NCBI GenBank assembly: GCA_945483255.1
Contig: CALYRP010000047.1
Span: 1 to 6,971 of the forward strand
DNA: 6,971 bases
Direction: 5' to 3'
Origin: an uncultured Pseudomonadota bacterium
GTDB lineage: Bacteria > Pseudomonadota > Alphaproteobacteria > Rs-D84
Under the pieces are notes generated by a model. The model was not told where the DNA came from, ran no database searches, and was given only the letters and a program-made list of their open reading frames with translations. Shown here piece after piece: positions 1 through 5,667 of the stretch; the first letter of the stretch is position 1; each line of letters begins with the position of its first letter. The position numbers were made by a program, and so were the translations under genes.

Positions 1-515
1 CTTTAAATGAATTTAGCGGTTTTATGTATGGTGTTAATCTGCATGCGAAACAATATTTGTCTAATTTTTGGTTGGATGGTTTAACTGGTTTAAATCAAAC
101 ATTGTTTGATACAGATAGTATCTATCAAAATGGTAATGTTTCACGTAATCCAAAGGCTGTTTCAGGATATGCGCGTTTCGCAATAGGGTATGATTTTATC
201 AAAATTACAGATTTTGTGCTTTCGCCGTTTGCGGGTTTTGCGTATCAGAAATCAAAGATTATGAATATGGCGGATGCTGATTCTGGTGTGTTGGTTGGGG
301 GAATTGGTAAATACAATTTTGTTATAGATGGAATAAAGTACGAATATGGTGTTTCGGTAACAAGCGATGAAAAACTGAATTGGCATGTTGGTGGCAATAT
401 AGGTTTTGCAAGTATTGTTGATAATATTGGCGCATCAATAAATATAGATGTATTCAAAGATGAATTTGATGATATTAATTATAAATTATCAACCAATGCA
501 AAAATTCAATTTTAA
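1..515 (+). CDS. Outer-membrane beta-barrel protein, autotransporter-like C-terminal domain (5' end outside window)
   Basis: The reading frame is already open at position 3 (codons Leu-Asn-Glu-Phe-Ser-Gly-Phe before the first Met at 24), so this is the 3' end of a longer gene and position 24 is not its start. About 170 residues are visible. They show alternating polar and hydrophobic/aromatic strands separated by turns (for example around GYARFAIGYDF, LSPFAGFAYQKS, IKYEYGVSV, WHVGGNIGF), as expected for a transmembrane beta barrel. The last residue is Phe, with Ile at -3 and Ala at -5, which resembles the C-terminal signal read by the BAM complex. The pattern with SPFAGFAYQ and a late YEYG strand resembles the PF03797 autotransporter barrel. 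A generic porin or surface-antigen barrel is the alternative. The passenger or upstream domain is not visible, so the function is unknown. It converges on miaB with 2 nt between stop codons. Confidence 0.7.
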   Translation, partial: LNEFSGFMYGVNLHAKQYLSNFWLDGLTGLNQTLFDTDSIYQNGNVSRNPKAVSGYARFAIGYDFIKITDFVLSPFAGFAYQKSKIMNMADADSGVLVGGIGKYNFVIDGIKYEYGVSVTSDEKLNWHVGGNIGFASIVDNIGASINIDVFKDEFDDINYKLSTNAKIQF

Positions 516-517
516 CA

Positions 518-1819
518 TTATTTGATTATTTCACCGTGCAGGCACGATTTATTTGCATCTGTGATTTTTATTTTTTGCAATGGTGAAATTTCATAGTCTG
601 GTTTTTCAACAATGCATTGTTGCATGTATGGGGTGCGAAATACCAAATTGCGACCAGTCTTGTCAGCACTTTCATACAAACAAATCATTTCTTTGCCAAT
701 GCAAGACATGTTGAATTCGCGTTGGTTTTCGTTTAATTGTAAATCAAGTCGTTGCAGGCGAACAGATTTAATTTGTTCGCTGATTTGATTTTCCATCAAT
801 GCCGCCGCGGTATGTGGGCGGGGCGAATATTTAAACGAATATGAATTAATATATTTTATATCGCGTGCAATTTGTAATGTTTGTTCAAAATCGTCATCAT
901 TTTCATCTGGAAATCCAACAATAAAATCAGATGATATTTGAATGTCGGGACGAATATCTTTTAATTTTTTCACAATCGTTTTATATGCATCTATGTCGTC
1001 TGGTCTGTTCATGCGTTTAAGAACGCGCGGTGAACCGCTTTGGATTGGCATATTTAAAAATGGTAATAATTTAGGTTCGCTTCCAAACATTTCAATTAAA
1101 TCATCTGACATTTCTGTTGGATAACTGGATGTGAAACGAATGCGTTGTATTTCTGGCAATTTGGCTGTTTCACGAATTAAATCAGATAATTTGAATAATG
1201 TCCCATTTTTATCGGTATATTTATATCCGTTTACATTTTGCCCAAGGAAACATATTTCAACTGCGCCGGTTTTTGCAGCGTTCACAGTGTCGTTTATAAC
1301 ATCATTAAATGGACGTGATAATTCGCGACCGCGTGTATACGGAACAATACAGTATGTACAACAATGATTGCATCCTTCTTGAATCGGTATGTATGCAACC
1401 AAAGGCGTTTTTGTCATTTGTGGTAATTCATCAAATTTTTCAAGACCGCCTAAATCAATATTTAATAATTTTGTGTCTGGGTTTTTAATAATTTCTGGTA
1501 ATTTATGATAACTTTGGGGGCCCAAAACAAAATTCAATTCAGGAATTCTGCGAAAAGCATCCGCCCCAGATTCTCGTGCAACACACCCGACAATACCAAG
1601 CAGGGCACCATCTTTTTTTGCCCGTCTTATGCGCCCAAGTGCAGAATAAACCTTGTCGGTTGCCTTGGCCCGAACAGAGCAGGTGTTTAATATAATCAAA
1701 TCTGCGTCAGCAACATCTTCTGTTTGTGTAAATCCGTGTTTTTCAAGCATGGCGGCAATTCTTTGTCCGTCATAGACGTTCATTTGGCAACCAAAAGTTT
1801 GTATAAAAAATTTTTGCAT
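518..1819 (-). CDS. miaB: MiaB, tRNA-2-methylthio-N6-dimethylallyladenosine37 synthase
   Basis: Radical-SAM methylthiotransferase that converts i6A37 to ms2i6A37 in tRNAs reading U-starting codons. It uses two 4Fe-4S clusters and S-adenosylmethionine and acts in the cytoplasm. The 433-residue length is normal for the family. The N-terminal MTTase domain opens with TFGCQMNVYD, the MiaB form of the motif, and supplies cluster ligands Cys11, Cys47 and Cys79. The radical-SAM CxxxCxxC motif is Cys150/Cys154/Cys157 (CNHCCTYC), followed by IVPYTRGRE. A TRAM-like RNA-binding domain occupies roughly residues 367-431. The ATG at 1819 is fixed by an in-frame stop a few codons upstream. No clear Shine-Dalgarno precedes it. 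Instead the stop codon of the preceding 54-codon ORF lies 2 nt upstream, which suggests translational coupling. It is the last gene of the minus-strand cluster. The GCQMNVYD motif favours MiaB over RimO or MtaB. Confidence 0.97.
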   Translation of the reverse strand: MQKFFIQTFGCQMNVYDGQRIAAMLEKHGFTQTEDVADADLIILNTCSVRAKATDKVYSALGRIRRAKKDGALLGIVGCVARESGADAFRRIPELNFVLGPQSYHKLPEIIKNPDTKLLNIDLGGLEKFDELPQMTKTPLVAYIPIQEGCNHCCTYCIVPYTRGRELSRPFNDVINDTVNAAKTGAVEICFLGQNVNGYKYTDKNGTLFKLSDLIRETAKLPEIQRIRFTSSYPTEMSDDLIEMFGSEPKLLPFLNMPIQSGSPRVLKRMNRPDDIDAYKTIVKKLKDIRPDIQISSDFIVGFPDENDDDFEQTLQIARDIKYINSYSFKYSPRPHTAAALMENQISEQIKSVRLQRLDLQLNENQREFNMSCIGKEMICLYESADKTGRNLVFRTPYMQQCIVEKPDYEISPLQKIKITDANKSCLHGEIIK

Positions 1820-1821
1820 GA

Positions 1822-1986
1822 TTATTTATGTCTGGTGTTTGAATGTTGTATTTTGGCAATTGGTTTTTTTAGTCGGTTGTATTGTTGAATATGTTTTTGT
1901 TTAATGATTTTTTCATCATGTATTTCAACGGTGCCATATACAACACCTGTTATACGATTATCTTCGACAATTGTTATTATTTGCAT
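1822..1986 (-). CDS. Small basic protein of unknown function, 54 aa, directly upstream of miaB
   Basis: I do not recognise this protein. The frame runs from ATG at 1986 to TAA at 1824-1822 and starts MQIITIVEDNRITGVVYG. The N-terminal third is rich in Ile/Val/Thr with Gly14 and Gly18, suggesting a short beta hairpin. The C-terminal half is Lys/Gln/His-rich (KIIKQKHIQQYNRLKK) and ends NTRHK. I count about 10 Lys/Arg against 5 Asp/Glu. There is no signal peptide, membrane segment or Cys. Support for translation: a purine-rich AAAGAG Shine-Dalgarno 7 nt before the ATG, tight placement between the 44-codon ORF (13 nt) and miaB (2 nt), and the absence of any separate Shine-Dalgarno for miaB, which would need this ORF for coupling. 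Without it the gap before miaB would be long for this packed cluster. It could act on tRNA or ribosomes by context, but that is only inference. Confidence 0.6.
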   Translation of the reverse strand: MQIITIVEDNRITGVVYGTVEIHDEKIIKQKHIQQYNRLKKPIAKIQHSNTRHK

Positions 1987-1993
1987 TTTTCTA

Positions 1994-1999
1994 CTCTTT
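1994..1999 (-). promoter_or_regulatory. Ribosome binding site of the 54-aa ORF
   Basis: On the minus strand this reads AAAGAG, five of six matches to AAGGAG, with 7 nt to the ATG at 1986. It lies in the 13-nt gap after the stop of the 44-codon ORF and is the main translational evidence for the 54-aa protein. Confidence 0.5.
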
Positions 2000-2134
2000 C
2001 TACTTATGTTTTGTTCTGATATTTTTTCGTATTTGTTGATATTGTTTAATTTGTGTTTTTACATATGTGTCACGCAAAGATAATTCTTTTATGCTTTGGT
2101 GTTGTGACAAATAACGATTAAATTTTCGTGACAT
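2000..2134 (-). CDS. Very small, strongly basic protein of unknown function, 44 aa, directly downstream of gatB
   Basis: I do not recognise this protein. The frame runs from ATG at 2134 to TAG at 2002-2000 and begins MSRKFNRYLSQHQSIKEL. It has 12 Lys/Arg against 2 acidic residues, six Gln, and no Cys, Trp, Pro or Gly, so a single basic amphipathic helix, perhaps binding RNA, is plausible. There is no hydrophobic segment. The gap to the gatB stop is 4 nt, with a possible GGGA Shine-Dalgarno overlapping the end of gatB. The 54-codon ORF begins 13 nt downstream. The C-terminus (IKQYQQIRK, ending RTKHK) resembles that of the next ORF (IQQYNRLKK, ending NTRHK), which hints at paralogy or a shared binding mode but is too short to prove it. 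A chance ORF in AT-rich DNA is the alternative; the tight same-strand packing argues against it. Confidence 0.5.
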   Translation of the reverse strand: MSRKFNRYLSQHQSIKELSLRDTYVKTQIKQYQQIRKNIRTKHK

Positions 2135-2138
2135 ATTT

Positions 2139-3665
2139 TTATCCCAATTTTTGTTTCAACAAATCACTTACCATCGCTGGATTTGCCTGGCCATGTGTTG
2201 CTTTCATAACATTACCGACAAAGAAGCCCAGCAATCCAACCTTGCCAGATTTATATTGTTCAACCTGGGATGGATTGTTTTTGATAACTTCATCAACCGC
2301 GCTTTCAATTGCACCGGTATCGGTAATTTGTTTCATGCCATATTTATCGGCAATTTCATGAATTGTTCCGCGTTCACCATCCAACATTTTGATAAATATT
2401 TCTTTGGCTTGTTTACCATTGATTTCGTTTCCTGCAATCATATCAACCAATTCAGAAATGTTTTCTGGGGTAATAATACGTGGCGCGTCCGGATCCGGAT
2501 TTTCTTTGATTTCATTTGTGATATCAAAGTTTTCGGGATGCGCAAATAATTCAGATATCATCCAATTCGCAACTGGTTTTGCACGTGCAGATTTACCATC
2601 AACCGCCGCATCATACCAATGTGAAATATCAACTGTTTCGGTTAAACGATTTGCATCATATTCTGATAAACCGTATTCATTAATATATCTGGCACGGGTT
2701 GCAGATGGCAATTCAGGCATTGTTTTGCGAATGCGTTCAATTTCTTCATCCGTGATTTCCAATTCCAATAAATCTGGATCTGGGAAATAGCGATAATCAA
2801 GTGCATCTTCTTTGCTGCGCAAGACAGAAGTTGTTCCTTCGCTTTGTGAATAACGCATAGTATCCTGTGAAACTGTTCCACCATTTTCATATATTTCGAT
2901 TTGACGACGCGCTTCGTATTCAATTGCAGATTTAATGAATTTGAAAGACACCATATTTTTTGTTTCTGTGCGGGTGCGGAAAGTTTTTTCACCAACAGGA
3001 CGAACAGATACATTTACGTCGGCACGCATAGAACCTTCTTCCATGTTTGCCTTGGAAACGCCCAATGCGCGTGCGATTTCACGAATTTCGCGTAAATATC
3101 TTTCAGCTTCATCAGGGGAAGTTATATATGAATTATTTTCAGGATTTTTAATATCCAAGAATGTTACGATTTCAAGTAATGTAACACCTGTGCGGTTATA
3201 ATCAGCCATAGATTTCGTTGGATGCATATCGTGTTTTAATTTTCCAGCATCTTGTTCCAAATGTGCGCGTTCAATGAAAATCTTTTTTGGATTTCCATCA
3301 TCCCCCATAATTTCAATCCAACCACGTCCAACAACTGGTGGTTCTTCGGCTGGTTGTGAAATTTGATAACCCTGGGGCAGGTCAGGATAAAAATATTGTT
3401 TACGGGCAAATTTAGAATGTTTTGAAATTTCAGCGTTTATCCCAAGTCCGAATTTTATGGCCTGTTCGACACAATATTTATTTAATACAGGCAACATACC
3501 TGGCATTGCAACGTCAACCATACAAGCCTGGGTGTTCGGCGCAATTGTTGGGTTATAGTTTGCAGACGCGCCGCTGAATATTTTACTGTTTGATAAAACT
3601 TCGATATGAGTTTCCAATCCAATAACCAATTCCCAATCAGTTGTTTTGCCTTTTATCGTAAACAT
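2139..3665 (-). CDS. gatB: GatB, Asp/Glu-tRNA(Asn/Gln) amidotransferase subunit B
   Basis: tRNA-binding and kinase subunit of the GatCAB amidotransferase. It phosphorylates the Glu or Asp of mischarged Glu-tRNA(Gln) or Asp-tRNA(Asn) and uses ammonia channelled from GatA. The 508-residue length is slightly above the usual ~480. Family landmarks in order: WELVIGLETH (Glu18, His20), ARKQYFYPDLPQGYQISQ (87-104), HLEQDAGK (135-142, metal-site region), DYNRTGVTLLEIV (155-167), MEEGSMRADVNVSVRP (208-223), ETKN (234-237) and YRYFPDPDLL (291-300). A C-terminal YqeY-like domain ends with the typical GKVGLLGFFVGNVMKATHG stretch. The family signature NRxGxPLLE has Thr in place of Pro (residue 162). The ATG at 3665 is preceded by AAGGA with a 9-nt spacer. 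It is separated from gatA by 162 nt that carry a tRNA-Phe gene on the other strand, and it is followed 4 nt later by the 44-codon ORF. Confidence 0.98.
   Translation of the reverse strand: MFTIKGKTTDWELVIGLETHIEVLSNSKIFSGASANYNPTIAPNTQACMVDVAMPGMLPVLNKYCVEQAIKFGLGINAEISKHSKFARKQYFYPDLPQGYQISQPAEEPPVVGRGWIEIMGDDGNPKKIFIERAHLEQDAGKLKHDMHPTKSMADYNRTGVTLLEIVTFLDIKNPENNSYITSPDEAERYLREIREIARALGVSKANMEEGSMRADVNVSVRPVGEKTFRTRTETKNMVSFKFIKSAIEYEARRQIEIYENGGTVSQDTMRYSQSEGTTSVLRSKEDALDYRYFPDPDLLELEITDEEIERIRKTMPELPSATRARYINEYGLSEYDANRLTETVDISHWYDAAVDGKSARAKPVANWMISELFAHPENFDITNEIKENPDPDAPRIITPENISELVDMIAGNEINGKQAKEIFIKMLDGERGTIHEIADKYGMKQITDTGAIESAVDEVIKNNPSQVEQYKSGKVGLLGFFVGNVMKATHGQANPAMVSDLLKQKLG
2142..2145 (-). 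promoter_or_regulatory. Possible ribosome binding site of the 44-aa ORF
   Basis: The minus strand reads GGGA here, 7 nt before the ATG at 2134, inside the last codons of gatB. It is a short match, so it is only modest evidence that ribosomes finishing gatB re-initiate on the small ORF. Confidence 0.35.
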
Positions 3666-3674
3666 TTTTATTTT

Positions 3675-3679
3675 TCCTT
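3675..3679 (-). promoter_or_regulatory. Ribosome binding site of gatB
   Basis: The minus strand reads AAGGA, 9 nt before the gatB ATG at 3665. It supports that ATG as the start and shows that gatB has its own initiation signal despite its distance from gatA. On the opposite strand it sits at the -35 region of the tRNA-Phe promoter. Confidence 0.7.
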
Positions 3680-3706
3680 GCTTTTTGTTTTTTTATACTA
3701 TATTAT
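3678..3706 (+). promoter_or_regulatory. Putative sigma70-type promoter of tRNA-Phe
   Basis: A -35-like TTGCTT (3678-3683), a 17-nt spacer and a -10-like TATTAT (3701-3706) would place transcription start near 3713, about 7 nt before the mature tRNA. The segment between the -10 and the tRNA is locally GC-richer (CCCACGG). The -35 is a weak match to TTGACA, but the same pattern occurs before ruvX. TATACT at 3694-3699 is an alternative -10, though without a good -35. Confidence 0.45.
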
Positions 3707-3719
3707 GTTTCCCACGGAT

Positions 3720-3795
3720 GGCCAGATAGCTCAGTTGGTAGAGCAAGGGACTGAAAATCCCTGTGTCAGTGGTTCGATTCCACTTCTGGCCACCA
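3720..3795 (+). tRNA. tRNA-Phe (anticodon GAA)
   Basis: A complete 76-nt cloverleaf can be drawn. The acceptor stem is GGCCAGA (3720-3726) with TCTGGCC (3785-3791), all seven pairs matched. The D-arm is GCTC/GAGC with an 8-nt loop, the anticodon stem AGGGA/TCCCT (3746-3750, 3758-3762), the variable loop 5 nt, and the T-arm AGTGG/CCACT (3768-3772, 3780-3784) with loop TTCGATT. The anticodon loop CTGAAAA gives GAA at 3753-3755, so it decodes UUU/UUC as Phe. The discriminator is A and CCA is encoded (3793-3795). A run of seven T follows directly and may help 3'-end formation. Positions 36-38 are AAA, the recognition context for i6A37 formation and hence for MiaB. It lies opposite the gat cluster, so readthrough from gatA into gatB would be antisense to it. 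Confidence 0.97.
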
Positions 3796-3827
3796 TTTTT
3801 TTATTGCTATCTTTCCAAATCATTTTT

Positions 3828-5297
3828 TTATTTCCCCATTATTATTGTTGGACGGTTGTCAATTGCAGCAGCAGTTTCGATATGTTTTGCCAGTTGCAAA
3901 ACCTGCATATCTGCAAATCTTGGACCAACAACCTGCATGCCAAGTGGCAATCCGTTTTGTGCCAATCCGCATGGAACACTGCATGCCGGTATGCCAGCCA
4001 GATTCATCGCAACAGTGAATAAATCAAGTGCGTAATATTCAAGTGGACTTAAATCAGAATCCAAAGGCATCGCTGTTCCGGCAGATGACGGACAAACAAT
4101 CAAATCACATTGTTCGAATGCTTGTGCAAATGCGTCGGCTATTAAACGACGAACACGCGCAGCCTTCATAAAATATACTTCGTAAGATTCAGATGATAAT
4201 ACCGCGGTACCAATCAACATACGTCGTTGAACTTCTTCGCCAAAACCAGCCGCACGGGTCTTTTTATATGTGTCGATTAAATCTTCGCCTTCAACACGCA
4301 GACCGTAACGCATACCATCATAACGCGCCAGGTTAGACGAAGCTTCTGCTGGGGCAATGATATAATATGCCGCCAATGCATCCAAGATATTTGGAATTGA
4401 TACTTCGACAATTTTTGCACCCATTGATTTCAAATCTGCGATACGTTTTTCAAATAATGTTTTCATATCTTCTGAAATTTTGACATCATTGAATTCTTTG
4501 ATTATACCAACGCGTAATTTTTTACCGTCACCCAAAACAGGCTGTAAATTACCATCGCTTTCAAATTTTGCGTTTGGCGCGGATGTAGAATCTTTGTCAT
4601 CATGTCCAGCCATCGCGGATAACATTAATGCCGCGTCTTCGACCGTTCTTGTAATCGGGCCGGGTGTATCAAGACTGGAAGCAAAAGCAACGCAACCCCA
4701 ACGTGAACAAAGTCCGTATGTTGGTTTCATGCCGACAAGGCCTGTCATGGCAGATGGAAAACGAATTGAACCCCCAGTATCTGTTCCGGTTGCGGCAATT
4801 GCAAGCCCCCCCGCAACGGCAGATGTTGAACCGCCCGATGAACCACCGGCGGTCAATCTTTTTTCAATTTGCCATGGATTCACAGGCGCACCAAAAAATG
4901 ATGTTTTGGAAAATGTTCCCATCGCAAATTCATCCAGGTTTGCCTTGCCCAATAAAACTGTTCCGGCATTTATTAAATTTTGTGAAACACTTGATTCATA
5001 TTCTGGAACAAAATTTTCAAGCATACGTGATGCCGCGGTAGTGCGAATGCCACGTGTTGCAAATAAATCTTTCATTGCAATTGGCACACCATCCAAAGGC
5101 AACGCAGTGCCATTTGCATAACGTTCATCAGATTCAGCAGCGCCTTTCAATGCGCGTTCAGGTGTGATTGTGATATAGCAATTTAAATCTTTGCCAAATT
5201 TTTCAATACGGTCCAAATATGCACGTGTCAATTCAGTTGCAGAAATTTCACGTGATTTTAATTTTTGTAATGCTTCTTTAATTGTCAGATTAATCAT
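3828..5297 (-). CDS. gatA: GatA, Asp/Glu-tRNA(Asn/Gln) amidotransferase subunit A (glutaminase)
   Basis: Amidase-signature subunit of GatCAB. It hydrolyses glutamine and sends ammonia to the GatB active site, completing indirect synthesis of Gln-tRNA(Gln) and/or Asn-tRNA(Asn). The length, 489 residues, is typical. The Ser-cisSer-Lys triad is visible: Lys76 in VPIAMKDLF, Ser153 in the AGGSSGGS loop, and nucleophile Ser177 in GTDTGGSIRFP. The 24-residue spacing between the two serines equals that known for other amidase-signature enzymes. LDEFAMGTFSKTSFFGAPVNPW (121-142) and KPTYGLCSRWG (191-201) are further GatA hallmarks. Ala150 precedes the GGSSGG loop where many GatA proteins have Pro. The ATG at 5297 has AGGAA 7 nt upstream. 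It follows gatC by 20 nt, so the two are surely co-transcribed. Isolated amidases can look similar, but the gatC and gatB neighbours settle the identity. Confidence 0.98.
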   Translation of the reverse strand: MINLTIKEALQKLKSREISATELTRAYLDRIEKFGKDLNCYITITPERALKGAAESDERYANGTALPLDGVPIAMKDLFATRGIRTTAASRMLENFVPEYESSVSQNLINAGTVLLGKANLDEFAMGTFSKTSFFGAPVNPWQIEKRLTAGGSSGGSTSAVAGGLAIAATGTDTGGSIRFPSAMTGLVGMKPTYGLCSRWGCVAFASSLDTPGPITRTVEDAALMLSAMAGHDDKDSTSAPNAKFESDGNLQPVLGDGKKLRVGIIKEFNDVKISEDMKTLFEKRIADLKSMGAKIVEVSIPNILDALAAYYIIAPAEASSNLARYDGMRYGLRVEGEDLIDTYKKTRAAGFGEEVQRRMLIGTAVLSSESYEVYFMKAARVRRLIADAFAQAFEQCDLIVCPSSAGTAMPLDSDLSPLEYYALDLFTVAMNLAGIPACSVPCGLAQNGLPLGMQVVGPRFADMQVLQLAKHIETAAAIDNRPTIIMGK

Positions 5298-5317
5298 ATT
5301 TTTATTCCTGTTTATTT

Positions 5318-5611
5318 TTATTCATCCATAACCTTTGGTACGGCAAAATATCCACGCGATACACCAGTTGTGTCCGGATCGTTTGCCAATATTTCATTAC
5401 GCATATTTGGTTCTGTTACAACATCATCGCGCAATGGTAATTTATGTTCGGCCGGACTTAACATTGGTTTAACACCGGTTGTGTCAATTTGTTGTAATTT
5501 ATCCAACCATTCGACAACACCATCAATGTTCATTTGTTCTAATTTTTCATCAGAAATATCAATTCTGATTAAATCTGCAAATTTGTGTAATTGTTGCTTG
5601 CTAAATGCCAT
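5318..5611 (-). CDS. gatC: GatC, Asp/Glu-tRNA(Asn/Gln) amidotransferase subunit C
   Basis: Small stabilising subunit that wraps around the GatA-GatB interface. The 97-residue length is normal. After an N-terminal helix (HKFADLIRIDISDEKLEQM, 9-27) come the conserved WLDKLQQIDTTGVKPM (35-50), PLRDDVV (59-65) and the C-terminal YFAVPKVMDE, all at the expected spacing. The ATG at 5611 has AGGA (5618-5621 on the complementary strand) 6 nt upstream. It is the first gene of the minus-strand cluster and is divergent from ruvX with 36 nt between start codons, so each gene's promoter must reach into the other's coding region. Confidence 0.96.
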   Translation of the reverse strand: MAFSKQQLHKFADLIRIDISDEKLEQMNIDGVVEWLDKLQQIDTTGVKPMLSPAEHKLPLRDDVVTEPNMRNEILANDPDTTGVSRGYFAVPKVMDE

Positions 5612-5626
5612 TTTGAATCCTATTAT
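5598..5626 (+). promoter_or_regulatory. Putative sigma70-type promoter of ruvX
   Basis: TTGCTA (5598-5603), a 17-nt spacer and TATTAT (5621-5626) would start transcription near 5633, leaving a leader of about 15 nt with the ruvX Shine-Dalgarno inside it. The -35 lies within the first codons of gatC. The elements and spacing match those found before tRNA-Phe, which strengthens both calls. Confidence 0.45.
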
Positions 5627-5634
5627 TTAAAACA

Positions 5635-5639
5635 AAGGA
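5635..5639 (+). promoter_or_regulatory. Ribosome binding site that decides the ruvX start
   Basis: AAGGA lies 8 nt before the ATG at 5648 and favours that codon over the in-frame TTG at 5591. The TTG would add 19 residues encoded antisense to the start of gatC and has no comparable signal. Confidence 0.7.
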
Positions 5640-5667
5640 ATTATACTATGATTTTATCTGATTACAA
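5640..5667 (-). promoter_or_regulatory. Putative sigma70-type promoter of gatC and the gat cluster
   Basis: On the minus strand TTGTAA (5667-5662), a 16-nt spacer and a perfect TATAAT (5645-5640) would start transcription near 5633 and give a leader of about 20 nt containing AGGA. The -35 falls inside the start of ruvX. This promoter faces the ruvX promoter, and the two predicted start points nearly coincide. Confidence 0.5.

Noticed and set aside
2061..2136. Imperfect inverted repeat (ATATGTGTCACG near 2062-2074, CGTGACATAT at 2127-2136)
   Set aside because: The arms differ by a 2-nt insertion, lie about 50 nt apart and fall inside the 44-codon frame. I see no T-tract or symmetry suggesting an operator or terminator.
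3796..3802. Run of seven T after tRNA-Phe as an intrinsic terminator
   Set aside because: No separate GC-rich hairpin precedes it; only the tRNA's own stems do. It may help end transcription but does not merit a terminator call.
3606..4022. Open + strand frame running through the tRNA-Phe gene
   Set aside because: It spans the gatB start, the whole tRNA and the gatA 3' end, and is explained by those features.
4480..5121. Open frame of 213 codons on the + strand inside gatA
   Set aside because: It is entirely antisense to conserved gatA codons. Its translation is low-complexity Pro/Ser/Ala with no family resemblance, and no ribosome site is apparent.
5591..5647. Upstream in-frame TTG start that would lengthen RuvX by 19 residues
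   Set aside because: It would be encoded opposite the start of gatC and over the -10 region. The ATG at 5648 has a good AAGGA, and the resulting N-terminus fits alphaproteobacterial RuvX.
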